From assembly GCA_023489435.1 (NCBI GenBank), contig JAMDCA010000044.1, positions 1 to 51,598 on the forward strand: a stretch of DNA of 51,598 bases. The letters run 5' to 3'. The translations under genes were made by a program, and so were the position numbers. This document shows positions 33,598-42,714 of this stretch, one piece after another; positions within the stretch are counted from its first letter, which is position 1; every line of letters begins with the position of its first letter. The notes below the pieces were generated by a model. That model was given only the letters and a program-made list of their open reading frames with translations. It ran no database searches and was not told the origin of the DNA. This DNA is from Thermoplasmatota archaeon. GTDB lineage: Archaea; Thermoplasmatota; Thermoplasmata; Thermoplasmatales; Thermoplasmataceae.

Positions 33598-33912
33598 TTA
33601 CCTGACTTTGCTGTAATCTCCGATAAGGTTGTATAATTTCTTCTGGGTAGAATCGTCAATAATCCCCTCGTCAAAAATTTTGGAGATATATTCCCTGGCT
33701 TCTTTTGTCCCCTGCTTTGAAGCAATGGAGTAAAGTCCGCCTTTGATGGCGCCCCTTACACTATCTGGAAGCTCTTCAACTATCTTGTTTAGCATGTAAT
33801 TGAATTCTTCCGTCTTTCTCATATCCAGCCTTCTGGATCTCCGGGTTTCAGTATTGTTTCTCTGGGTGTTTACCTTGTTGTAATTACGAGGTTTCCTGTT
33901 GAATCTTCTCAT
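33598..33912 (-). CDS. Small basic-tailed protein of unknown function
   Basis: 104 residues. Residues 1-32 are very basic and Asn/Arg-rich (MRRFNRKPRNYNK, then RRSRRLDMRK), likely disordered and suited to RNA or DNA binding. Residues 33-104 look like a compact helical domain (FNYMLNKIVEELPDSVRGAI, then AREYISKIFDEGIID). I recognise no family. It lies between a divergent-side exporter and the tyw2-type gene, co-oriented with the latter about 110 nt downstream of its stop. The combination of basic tail and ribosome/tRNA gene neighbourhood makes an RNA-related role conceivable, nothing more. Confidence 0.65.
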   Translation of the reverse strand: MRRFNRKPRNYNKVNTQRNNTETRRSRRLDMRKTEEFNYMLNKIVEELPDSVRGAIKGGLYSIASKQGTKEAREYISKIFDEGIIDDSTQKKLYNLIGDYSKVR

Positions 33913-34021
33913 TGGTATCTATTGAAGTCAGCGAAGTTATAAAAATGTTATTAGCCTTTGTGTCTCCCGACTCATATTTTTCATTCCCAACGGTTAATGA
34001 AAACTGGCAGAGTCTGGAATA

Positions 34022-35038
34022 TCATAACGTTCTGGAGACAACCATCTTGGTTGAAACATGCCATAAATGCGGCCCATAGGACTTTACCACATTCTGGTTC
34101 TTGAAATCTATAAGGTAACCCAAATGGCTGGCTTTTTCCTGAATCTTTTGCCAGTGTGTGTTTAAGGAGGATGTATCGCATAGAATATGCATATTTATCA
34201 GAGTTCCTTTGTGGCTCATTCTGAGGGCTGCAGAAAGGAAATTCAAGGAGTCAAAGTGGCCCATCAGGATGTAATCAGCACTTACACCGGCCGTGGATAA
34301 CCTGCAGTCACCTGGCAATGGCACAATTGACTTTCCCAACCTGTTCTTCTCAATATTCTTGACCAGGTAACTGTATGAATTTGGATTTAGTTCACACGCA
34401 TAGACTTTTCCCCCCTGTGATCCCTTTGCGACTTGAAGAGAAAAATAACCAATTCCAGCAAACATATCCACCACAGTCATATTGTCCAGAGTCTCTCTTG
34501 ATTCCCTGATTCTTGCATTCACGTTGCCGGGGGAGAACATTACCTTGGTGGGGTCGAAGGAGTAAAAAATGCCGTTTTCTTCATGTACTGTGGTGCCGCC
34601 CTCTCCCCATAGCAAAACCACATCTGGTTCTCTTATGGGGGATTCACCAATGCCTCTGTCGAGATAAATACTGCTTGCCTGAAACTCTTCTGCCGCCATA
34701 CTGTATACTTCTCTTGGAAAAATTGGCATCCTGCTTTCCTTGATGAACAGGGAATCCCCCAGCTTAATGAACTTCTCGGGAAATTTGCTCTTGATTCCCA
34801 TTTTCTTTAGATTAAGATTGACCCGTTCCACTGGTGGAACTTGCAAATTCCTCCTATGGAAGTTAAGTTTCCCGTTAGAGGCACCTTCAATGGCAACTGC
34901 ACGTTTCAAAGGTATGTGCACATTTTCCGGATCATTGTTGATTTTCAGGTCCTTCCTGACCATATCGCACTTGAGGAGATATGAAAGGATTCCATTTGCA
35001 TTCTCTTTGGGTACAGTCAGGCTTTCGCAGATAACCAT
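34022..35038 (-). CDS. taw2: tRNA(Phe) wyosine enzyme Tyw2/Taw2-type (aminocarboxypropyltransferase)
   Basis: 338 residues. Class I AdoMet-dependent fold of the Trm5/Tyw2 family. Tyw2 transfers the 3-amino-3-carboxypropyl group to demethylwyosine at G37 of tRNA-Phe. Tyw2-type features are VVDMFAGIGYFSLQVAKG (about 193-210), CELNPNSYSYLVKNIEKN, the GDCR segment and YILMGHFDSLNF where Trm5 would have N-L-P; the end SYGPHLWHVSTKMV also matches the Tyw2 pattern. The first 60 residues resemble the D1 domain of Trm5 (VPKENANGILSYLL). It diverges from hemC with 56 nt between. Trm5 is the main alternative. Confidence 0.78.
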   Translation of the reverse strand: MVICESLTVPKENANGILSYLLKCDMVRKDLKINNDPENVHIPLKRAVAIEGASNGKLNFHRRNLQVPPVERVNLNLKKMGIKSKFPEKFIKLGDSLFIKESRMPIFPREVYSMAAEEFQASSIYLDRGIGESPIREPDVVLLWGEGGTTVHEENGIFYSFDPTKVMFSPGNVNARIRESRETLDNMTVVDMFAGIGYFSLQVAKGSQGGKVYACELNPNSYSYLVKNIEKNRLGKSIVPLPGDCRLSTAGVSADYILMGHFDSLNFLSAALRMSHKGTLINMHILCDTSSLNTHWQKIQEKASHLGYLIDFKNQNVVKSYGPHLWHVSTKMVVSRTL

Positions 35039-35094
35039 GCTATTGAAGAACCTCCATAAGCTATCCTTTTTACCAATATAGCAATAGTGTATTT

Positions 35095-35994
35095 ATGCCA
35101 GCAATCCGCATTGGAACCCGTCCAAGCAGACTAGCGATAAGACAGGCCGAAATGGTCTCATCACTGCTGAACCTAAATGGTTTCGAAACGGAAATAGTTG
35201 CCATAAAATCAACGGGAGATCAAGATAACACAACTCCTCTTTATGAATCAAAGGGAACTGGAGTTTTTGTCGAAGAGATTAACCGGGCTGTAATTGAGAA
35301 CAGGGTTGATCTGGCTGTTCACAGTGCAAAGGATTTACCGTCATGCCTCCCGGAAGGGCTTGAGGTGTTGGCTGTTTTGCCCCGGGAAGACCCCTCCGAC
35401 GTGCTTGTTTCTAAAGAGCCCTTAATGAAAATGCCACTGGGTTCTGTCATAGGCACCTCCAGCATGAGAAGAATCAGGGAACTTAAAATGGTAAGGGGGG
35501 ATCTCAAAACTGCCAATATCAGAGGCAATCTCGATACAAGGCTAAACAAGCAATTGACAGGAGAATATGACGGAATAATTGTTGCCAAGGCTGGTTTGAA
35601 GAGGCTTGAGCTAAAGGCGGACATGCATGATCTCAATACAGATGACTTCCTGCCTGCACCGAACCAGGGAATCATTGCAGTTGTTGGGATGCCTGATTCA
35701 TCCTTTATCTTGGCCACTGCTAAAATTAACCACTCTGAAACCATGGAGATTTATAACGTTGAGAGGCACATCGTCCGTTCCCTGAATTTGGGCTGTTCAA
35801 TGCCTGTGGGCATCCTCTGCACTAAAACTGATATCGGATTCAATGTCAAATGCAGGTTCTATTCAAGTTTTATAAGGGAGTTCAAGGAATTCAGGCTCAG
35901 CTTCTCAAATTTGGAAGCGGTGGAAGAGCTAATTAACAATATAAAGGACAAGGTGCCCGCATCATACGGGTACAGCTTCAGGGAAGGCAGATGA
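35095..35994 (+). CDS. hemC: Hydroxymethylbilane synthase (porphobilinogen deaminase)
   Basis: 299 residues. Joins four porphobilinogens into hydroxymethylbilane. N-terminal IRIGTRPSRLAIRQAE, AVHSAKDLPSCLPEGL (about 78-93), GTSSMRRIRELKM, NIRGNLDTRL and the dipyrromethane-cofactor Cys in LNLGCSMPVGI (about 233-243) are all present. The ATG at 35095 follows an AT-rich stretch with TTTTTACCA about 25 nt upstream. It overlaps hemD by 4 nt. Tetrapyrrole synthesis from glutamate would need further hem genes elsewhere. Confidence 0.95.
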   Translation: MPAIRIGTRPSRLAIRQAEMVSSLLNLNGFETEIVAIKSTGDQDNTTPLYESKGTGVFVEEINRAVIENRVDLAVHSAKDLPSCLPEGLEVLAVLPREDPSDVLVSKEPLMKMPLGSVIGTSSMRRIRELKMVRGDLKTANIRGNLDTRLNKQLTGEYDGIIVAKAGLKRLELKADMHDLNTDDFLPAPNQGIIAVVGMPDSSFILATAKINHSETMEIYNVERHIVRSLNLGCSMPVGILCTKTDIGFNVKCRFYSSFIREFKEFRLSFSNLEAVEELINNIKDKVPASYGYSFREGR

Positions 35995-36716
35995 GAAGTA
36001 AGATAATAGTTACAAGACCGGAAGAAAAATCACCATTAGCTTATTCGGGGAAATGCTTTGAAACTTTGAACATCCCGGTTACAAGGCTGGTGAGAAACCG
36101 TAATGTAGATACTGCAAAAATCACGGCTTTCATGCCAACTATTTGCGTATTCACCAGCTCCAGGGGAGCAGAAATTTTCCTTGAACTTTTCACTTCCGGG
36201 ACAATTTCAGAAGCAAAAGTCGTTGCCATAGGGGATAAGACTTCCAGCACCCTTTCTGCAATGTACCATGGAGTATTAGTGCCGGAAGAGAAGACTTCAA
36301 GGGGAGTCAACTGCCTCTTGAATAACATTGTCAAAGAAGGGGACAGAATAGTACTGTTCTCGAGCGCAAAGACGAATAGGGTCATCCTCAGGCATTTAGA
36401 GGAAAGAAAATGGAACCACCTGTCCGTGGAACTTTATGATGCTGAGACTCTGGACATTGATCCTGTTTCGCAGGAACTTGCAAAAAGCAATTGTTTCGGC
36501 ATCCTGGTGACCTCTTCCATGGAGGCAACTGCCATATTCGGCCAGCGAAATTCCAAAAGTCTCACCGAATCTGATGTGGCTGGAAAGCGGGTTTTCGCCA
36601 TAGGGGAAACTACTGCAAATGCCCTGAGGGAACTTGGAATTAAAGTGTCTGAACCTGTCGGAAAATCAGATATTAAGGCACTCCTGATAGAAATAGAAAG
36701 AGTTTACTGCAACTAA
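35991..36716 (+). CDS. hemD: Uroporphyrinogen-III synthase
   Basis: 241 residues. Cyclises hydroxymethylbilane with D-ring inversion. Sequence conservation in this family is low. The bilobed pattern is visible: IIVTRPEEKSPLA at the start, VFTSSRGAEIF (about 47-57), VVAIGDKTSSTL, the second lobe with ILVTSSMEATAIF and VFAIGETTANALRELGI. The ATGA overlap with hemC is strong contextual support. The end is 3 nt from the initiator tRNA gene on the other strand. Confidence 0.88.
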   Translation: MRSKIIVTRPEEKSPLAYSGKCFETLNIPVTRLVRNRNVDTAKITAFMPTICVFTSSRGAEIFLELFTSGTISEAKVVAIGDKTSSTLSAMYHGVLVPEEKTSRGVNCLLNNIVKEGDRIVLFSSAKTNRVILRHLEERKWNHLSVELYDAETLDIDPVSQELAKSNCFGILVTSSMEATAIFGQRNSKSLTESDVAGKRVFAIGETTANALRELGIKVSEPVGKSDIKALLIEIERVYCN

Positions 36717-36718
36717 AA

Positions 36719-36793
36719 TAGCGGGGAATGGATTTGAACCATTGATCTACGGGTTATGAGCCCGTCGGGATCTCCTAACTACCCCACCCCGCT
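36719..36793 (-). tRNA. Initiator tRNA-Met (CAT)
   Basis: 75 nt including the discriminator A, no encoded CCA. The acceptor stem is AGCGGGG/CCCCGCT, giving the A1-U72 pair typical of archaeal initiators. The anticodon arm ACGGG-CTCATAA-CCCGT has the three consecutive G-C pairs next to the loop that mark initiator tRNA, with anticodon CAT. The T arm is ATGGTTCAAATCCAT. Starting at 36793 it lies 46 nt downstream of the pno1 stop on the same strand, but has its own TATA box. Confidence 0.95.
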
Positions 36794-36815
36794 TCGCTCC
36801 AATATTGTAGCAGCC

Positions 36816-36824
36816 AATATAATA
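36816..36824 (-). promoter_or_regulatory. TATA box of the initiator tRNA gene
   Basis: TATTATATT on the minus strand is centred 27 nt before the mature 5' end of the tRNA, so the primary transcript should have almost no leader. Confidence 0.5.
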
Positions 36825-36839
36825 CTTCGCGATTGGGAT

Positions 36840-37424
36840 TTACCCGAAGGATTCTTCAATGCGCTTCAGCCTGAGTTCCCTCGCGTTCTTTTCCAGGAAG
36901 GTGTAAACTGTTCTCTGTTTGCTCCCGTTTATGAGCATATTCATTGCTTCCTTGGCGTATTCAACAGCCACATAGTCTCCGATAATTGAAACGGTATCCC
37001 CGTATATGGAAATATGAGTTGAAGTCAACTCCTCAACCACTTTCCTTGTCTTTCCTCCGGTGCCAATAAGTCTTGCCCTGATCTGCTCCATCCTTCGCGA
37101 TCCGGGCTTGGCAAAATCCCTGAGTGATATGACAATAAGCTGGTGATTTTCCTCATAAAGCAGTGAAGCGTTGAACGGGCTGAATCCACGGCCAATGGCA
37201 TGGATGATGCTTGCCGTGATGTTTGCCTTCAAGGGGTCTCCCCTCTGGATAATGGTAACGTCACCTGTGTCTGATTGGATAGAGAGTCTAACTTCACCCA
37301 CTGCCTCTATCTGTTTCTTCGATTCCCCTTCCTTCCCAATGATCACTGCTACGCGTTCCCTTGGTACCCTGACCTGGAAAGAGTGCCCCTCAGATCGTTC
37401 TGCCATTAATCTTTCACCTTCCAT
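36840..37424 (-). CDS. KH-domain ribosome assembly protein, Pno1/Dim2-like
   Basis: 194 residues with two KH domains. The first (about 14-80) begins FQVRVPRERVAVIIGKEGES with the GxxG loop GKEG. The second (about 100-165) has ARLIGTGGKTRKVVEELT. It matches the archaeal homologue of eukaryotic Pno1/Dim2, which binds the 3' end of small-subunit rRNA during late 40S maturation. It is the third gene of aIF1A-Rio1-Pno1 with 21 nt after Rio1; in eukaryotes Pno1 and Rio1 act on the same pre-40S particle, so the operon is functionally coherent. Confidence 0.9.
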   Translation of the reverse strand: MEGERLMAERSEGHSFQVRVPRERVAVIIGKEGESKKQIEAVGEVRLSIQSDTGDVTIIQRGDPLKANITASIIHAIGRGFSPFNASLLYEENHQLIVISLRDFAKPGSRRMEQIRARLIGTGGKTRKVVEELTSTHISIYGDTVSIIGDYVAVEYAKEAMNMLINGSKQRTVYTFLEKNARELRLKRIEESFG

Positions 37425-37445
37425 TAGCGACCATGTCTAATAAAT

Positions 37446-38222
37446 TTATTCTGCAACAGAGCCACCTTTAACCGTCCTTAACAGATCCTCAAAGTTGCAT
37501 TTTATGCCCTTGGATGAAAAGAATCTGACCACATTTCTGATATCCCTCTCAAGGAAGTAATCAGCAGCAGGGTGGCCTCTGTCTACTGCCTGGCCAACGT
37601 CCACAAAATAAGCCTTTCTTCTGTGGTAGAGAAGGTTGTACTCGCTCATATCCGCGTGAACCAACTTTGCTTTCCTGTACATTGTTCCCATGTCTTCCAC
37701 AACCTGATAATAAATGGAACTGAAATCCACGTCCACTTCCTTTAACATTGGCGCAGGGGCAACCTTTGTCCCCACATATGACATCAGCAGGAGGTTCTTG
37801 TGGAATGCAATGGGCCTGGGGCAGGGAATCCCGTACCTCTTCAGTTGCTTCAGGTTGGTGAACTCCTTCTTTGCCCAGATATTCACTATATTGGAGCGGT
37901 GAATCCTTTCTTTGGAAAACCGATAATCGCCCTCAATGTACCTCCAGATGTTTCCAAACCTTAGTGTAGAAAGTTTGTAAACCTTTATGACAACCGGTTT
38001 TCCTTTACTGTATGCCTTGAAAACAACTGATTCTTTTCCTGAAGATATTGGGAAATCTATATAATCAATGGAATTTCTGCTCATGAACTCGTACAGTGCT
38101 TTGAGAGTCCTGCCATCAAAAACAAGGTCTGCTGTTTTCCTGTCGAGATTGACATGGTAAAGGAATTCACGTGACTTTAGCAGTGATTCCAGTGCAGATA
38201 ATTCATTTTCCGGCATATTCAC
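37446..38222 (-). CDS. rio1: RIO-type atypical protein kinase, Rio1
   Basis: 258 residues. Rio1 ATPase/kinase that releases assembly factors from pre-30S/40S particles. The P-loop-like STGKE/SSGKES segment (about 60) and the ATP-binding Lys in PVVIKVYKLSTLRFGN, catalytic loop LVHADMSEYNLLY (about 190-202), metal-binding AYFVDVGQAVDRGHP (about 207-221) and the Rio1 signature WAKKEFTNLKQL are visible. The GTG at 38222 overlaps the aIF1A stop by 4 nt; the ATG two codons in could be used instead. Complete. Confidence 0.93.
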   Translation of the reverse strand: MNMPENELSALESLLKSREFLYHVNLDRKTADLVFDGRTLKALYEFMSRNSIDYIDFPISSGKESVVFKAYSKGKPVVIKVYKLSTLRFGNIWRYIEGDYRFSKERIHRSNIVNIWAKKEFTNLKQLKRYGIPCPRPIAFHKNLLLMSYVGTKVAPAPMLKEVDVDFSSIYYQVVEDMGTMYRKAKLVHADMSEYNLLYHRRKAYFVDVGQAVDRGHPAADYFLERDIRNVVRFFSSKGIKCNFEDLLRTVKGGSVAE

Positions 38223-38554
38223 TTGAAGATGTTGATTACGTCCGGCAGGAGATTGTTTCTGCTCAGATAGTTAGCTTGGGTTTGTGTATACCTGTAGACC
38301 ACATCCGCCTTCTCATTCTGGAATGGCCAGGGTTTCACAATAACAAGGTCGTTTTCCCTGATCCACATTCTCTTCTTCATTTTGCCAGGTATTCTGCAAC
38401 TCCTGGTAAAGCCATCTTCACACATAACATTGAGTCTGGAAGCCCCCGCAAGTTTTTCAACTATGCCGAACATCTCTCCTTTTCTCTTGTTTGGAAGAAT
38501 AACCCTGACGGTTTCCACCTGATTAGGGTCTTGAGCACTTTTTTCTGGTTCCAT
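38219..38554 (-). CDS. eif1A: Translation initiation factor aIF1A
   Basis: 111 residues. OB-fold factor that promotes scanning and start-site selection on the 30S A site. ILPNKRKGEMFGIVEKLAGA, LNVMCEDGFTRSCRIPGKMK, KKRMWIRENDLVIVKPW and KADVVYRYT are the standard blocks. The N-terminal 14 residues are acidic and polar. A TATA-like TATTTATAT (38582-38590) lies about 30 nt upstream. First gene of the aIF1A-Rio1-Pno1 operon. Confidence 0.95.
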   Translation of the reverse strand: MEPEKSAQDPNQVETVRVILPNKRKGEMFGIVEKLAGASRLNVMCEDGFTRSCRIPGKMKKRMWIRENDLVIVKPWPFQNEKADVVYRYTQTQANYLSRNNLLPDVINIFK

Positions 38555-38581
38555 TTTGGAATTGCAGTATCTGAACCATCA

Positions 38582-38590
38582 ATATAAATA
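38582..38590 (-). promoter_or_regulatory. TATA box of the aIF1A-rio1-pno1 operon
   Basis: Reads TATTTATAT on the minus strand, about 32 nt before ATG 38554, which implies a very short leader. Confidence 0.4.
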
Positions 38591-38621
38591 TAGCCTAAAA
38601 TAGGAAAAATATGGTATTTTT

Positions 38622-38636
38622 AAAAAAGTAAAAAAA
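38622..38636 (-). terminator. Poly-T terminator after the APC permease unit
   Basis: On the minus strand TTTTTTT-AC-TTTTTT begins 12 nt after the stop of the small membrane protein gene. It separates that unit from the aIF1A operon. Confidence 0.55.
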
Positions 38637-38647
38637 TGGTAAATTTA

Positions 38648-38833
38648 TCAGGCTTCTTGTTTTAGCTGGTAAGTCGTAATGAGTGCCATTACGCCAATAG
38701 CCAGAATAAGAGCATAAAGCACACCAATTTTATGGAAAGCTCCTCCCCCTGTAAGGGTATCATAGGACAGGAGTACCAATCCAATTAATGCGACAATTCC
38801 TGATATTATTATTCCAACATCTATTGTTTTCAT
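38648..38833 (-). CDS. Two-helix small membrane protein paired with the APC permease
   Basis: 61 residues. Two membrane helices (about 6-25 and 37-55) joined by a short loop LTGGGAFHK, ending TTYQLKQEA. No family recognised. Translation is well supported: GAGGTGA lies 3 nt before ATG 38833, one of the best Shine-Dalgarno sequences in the window, and the gene follows the permease stop by 38 nt. A poly-T terminator comes directly after it. It may be an accessory subunit or regulator of the permease, by analogy with small partner proteins of other secondary transporters; this is inference. Confidence 0.72.
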   Translation of the reverse strand: MKTIDVGIIISGIVALIGLVLLSYDTLTGGGAFHKIGVLYALILAIGVMALITTYQLKQEA

Positions 38834-38871
38834 AGTTCACCTCAAATGAGATAAAGCAGGGAAGCCCTATC

Positions 38872-40599
38872 TTACGGAGCCTCCTGCATTCCCTCCTTGC
38901 CGAACTCTTCTGGAATAACATACTGGGAGTCTGAATCGATCATAGTCTTGATCTCCTCAGTCTTGATTCCACTGTATATAGACCAGAAGTAGAACACGAT
39001 GGCAACCAAGACGACCATTATCATGTCGTATGGGTATGGCACGTAGTTTGCGCCTCCAAGGGTGCTCTCTCCGATGTATGACTCCACTGACAGAACTATC
39101 ACATAGACTGGAACCCACATTCCTGACATCAGATGTTCCCTGCTGAACAGTGACACCATGCCATTGGCTTTGCCGCCGCCCAGGTAGAAAATTGCGTAAA
39201 CAATTAGTCCCAGAGCGATGGCAATTGCAAGGTAACCGACTGTGGGCCACATTGACCAGTAAACAACCAGTGAAGCTCCTATGAAAGCCAGGGGTGCCAG
39301 TATTTCTGAACCTGGCAGCTTGAATGGCCTCTGAAGCTCGGGGGCGTGTTTCCTGAGTACCCTAAGGGATGGGCCTCCTACGATATACGTGAATACTGTT
39401 GCGCCAGTTATGAAACCAACTAACTTGTACCAGCTTGGGAACGGCGCGAAAAACACGAATCCAAGGATAAGGCTCACGAACAGTGGAAGCACAGGTATCC
39501 TGTACTTGTCGTTGACCTTGGTAAGGGATTTCGGGAGGAATTTCAGCATACCAATTCCGAAGAGGGTCCTCATTGATGTCCCAAGGTAAACACTCAGTGT
39601 TCCGCTTGGTGATACATATGCATCTGCGAACAGTACATAGGATAGACCTACCAGGCCAGCAGATGATGCCAGTGTGGCGAATGGCGCACTATATAATGTA
39701 CTAATTGAAGTTGTGGCAAAGGCTCCACTGGAATTGGGTATGAAAAGATTCCATGAGCCACTTGGCACGCCGAGGGTGTGCCAGTTTATTGCACCAATAA
39801 AGGCTACCTGTAGCAACACATAGATCGCGATACCAATGAGCACGGAAAAGACCGTTGCTATTGGCACTGACTTCTGCGGGGTTTTTGCTTCTCCAGCGTA
39901 GTCCAGGCCCTGCCTGAAACCAAGGAAAGAGAAAACTATTCCCGAAGTTGCTACAGCAGCAAGCACAGGAGCGAAACCATATGGCATGAAAGCTGATCCT
40001 GATGTGGCCAAGCGCGTAGTGAAATTCGCTACACTGAAATGAACTGCCATCAGTATGACAATTGTTGCGATTGGAAGTACTAGCTTCCACCATGTCATTC
40101 CAGTATTGGTCTTGCCCATTACCTTTATTCCAAAGTAATTCAGGAAGAAGAAGAGTACCATCAGCAAACCAGCAAATACGATACCAGTTGCAGAAAGAAC
40201 TGCTCCATTATACAGTGTCGGATAGTACGCGGAAGCGTATCCTACAACAGCTTCTGCCTCAATAGCAGGCACAGATACGGCCGAAAGGAAATATGCCCAG
40301 GCAAGGAAATACCCAGCAAAGTTTCCATGTGAGAACTGACCGTACCTCACAATTGAACCAGACCTAGGGATCATGGCTCCCAGTTCTGCGTAATTCAGGG
40401 AAATTATGAGGACAATGACGCCCCCAATAATCCAAGAAAGTATGGATGCAGGCCCGGCTAAACCAGACGCGGCGAAGGCAGCAAAAAGCCACCCCGATCC
40501 TATAATTCCGCCCAAACTGAGAAATAGGAGATCCCAGGTGTTCAAACTTTTTCGTAATTTCCTGTCGGAAATTCCAACTTTAGTCGAACTTGTCTCCAT
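38872..40599 (-). CDS. APC superfamily amino acid permease
   Basis: 575 residues, about 12-14 membrane helices. Secondary transporter, probably cation-coupled amino acid or amine uptake. The first helix has the APC motif LLFLSLGGIIGSGWLFA (about 25-41), where the broken helix GSG binds the substrate carboxylate and amine; then GGVIVLIISLNYAELGAMIP. The C-terminal part has two extra helices and an acidic cytosolic tail. TTTAAATATAT (40620-40630) lies about 25 nt upstream of ATG 40599, giving a nearly leaderless mRNA. Co-transcribed with the 61-residue protein. It occupies the place where uS12/uS7 genes often follow nusA. Confidence 0.88.
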   Translation of the reverse strand: METSSTKVGISDRKLRKSLNTWDLLFLSLGGIIGSGWLFAAFAASGLAGPASILSWIIGGVIVLIISLNYAELGAMIPRSGSIVRYGQFSHGNFAGYFLAWAYFLSAVSVPAIEAEAVVGYASAYYPTLYNGAVLSATGIVFAGLLMVLFFFLNYFGIKVMGKTNTGMTWWKLVLPIATIVILMAVHFSVANFTTRLATSGSAFMPYGFAPVLAAVATSGIVFSFLGFRQGLDYAGEAKTPQKSVPIATVFSVLIGIAIYVLLQVAFIGAINWHTLGVPSGSWNLFIPNSSGAFATTSISTLYSAPFATLASSAGLVGLSYVLFADAYVSPSGTLSVYLGTSMRTLFGIGMLKFLPKSLTKVNDKYRIPVLPLFVSLILGFVFFAPFPSWYKLVGFITGATVFTYIVGGPSLRVLRKHAPELQRPFKLPGSEILAPLAFIGASLVVYWSMWPTVGYLAIAIALGLIVYAIFYLGGGKANGMVSLFSREHLMSGMWVPVYVIVLSVESYIGESTLGGANYVPYPYDMIMVVLVAIVFYFWSIYSGIKTEEIKTMIDSDSQYVIPEEFGKEGMQEAP

Positions 40600-40619
40600 T
40601 AGGAACTTCTACTAACAAC

Positions 40620-40630
40620 ATATATTTAAA
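40620..40630 (-). promoter_or_regulatory. TATA box of the APC permease gene
   Basis: TTTAAATATAT on the minus strand is centred 26 nt before ATG 40599. Confidence 0.5.
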
Positions 40631-40675
40631 CCTTTCCAAATCGACTGTTAAAATTCTGCTTGAACATCCGCAATT

Positions 40676-41104
40676 TTATTGCTTGATGTTCAGACTCTTG
40701 ATGTTGAAACTTCTTGAAATAGCTTCCCTGAAGAGTTTTATGTTTCTTCCTTCCTTGCCGATGGCCTTTCCAATCTCGCCCTGTTCAACAGCTACAAGAA
40801 TGTCAGTCTGGCCCTCCTTCCAGTTAATGTATATTTCCTTGACCTTAAACCTGAAGAATACATTCCGCACATAAGTAAGGAGGTCCCTGGAAAACTCTGC
40901 CACGAGGATGTGTTTGTTGACTTTCTCCTTCAGGCTTGTTATGATGTTTGGGTTTCTCTTGAACAATTCCGCCAGTTTTCTCTCACCGACGATGAACAGC
41001 ACCATATCTTCGTTCTCAAGACATTCCCTTAGTTCCACACGTCCAATCTTTTCAAAAAGGGCTATATAGCCCATAATTTTGTTATCTATTGTTACTTCTT
41101 TCAT
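40676..41104 (-). CDS. nusA: NusA-like KH-domain transcription factor
   Basis: 142 residues from ATG 41104 (a GTG two codons earlier, 41110, is also possible). Archaeal NusA is short: it lacks the bacterial N-terminal and S1 domains and keeps two KH domains. Here the second KH has EQGEIGKAIGKEGRNIKLF (about 108-126). It interacts with RNA and probably with the elongating polymerase. Gap to rpoA2 is 80 nt. The usual archaeal order is rpoA2-rpl30e-nusA-rps12-rps7; eL30 is missing here and rps12 does not follow. Confidence 0.9.
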   Translation of the reverse strand: MKEVTIDNKIMGYIALFEKIGRVELRECLENEDMVLFIVGERKLAELFKRNPNIITSLKEKVNKHILVAEFSRDLLTYVRNVFFRFKVKEIYINWKEGQTDILVAVEQGEIGKAIGKEGRNIKLFREAISRSFNIKSLNIKQ

Positions 41105-41184
41105 TGACACACTGTTCCAGGTTTTGAGAAATTGCCTATTTTAAACTTTATAAGCTTGCATATAAAAAATACTTTCGCAGGAGC

Positions 41185-42714
<1,530 letters not shown>

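Noticed and set aside
34022-35038. Calling this gene Trm5
   Set aside because: The DMFAGIGYF and YILMGHFD segments match Tyw2, whereas Trm5 has DMFAGVGPF and an N-L-P motif; Trm5 kept only as an alternative.
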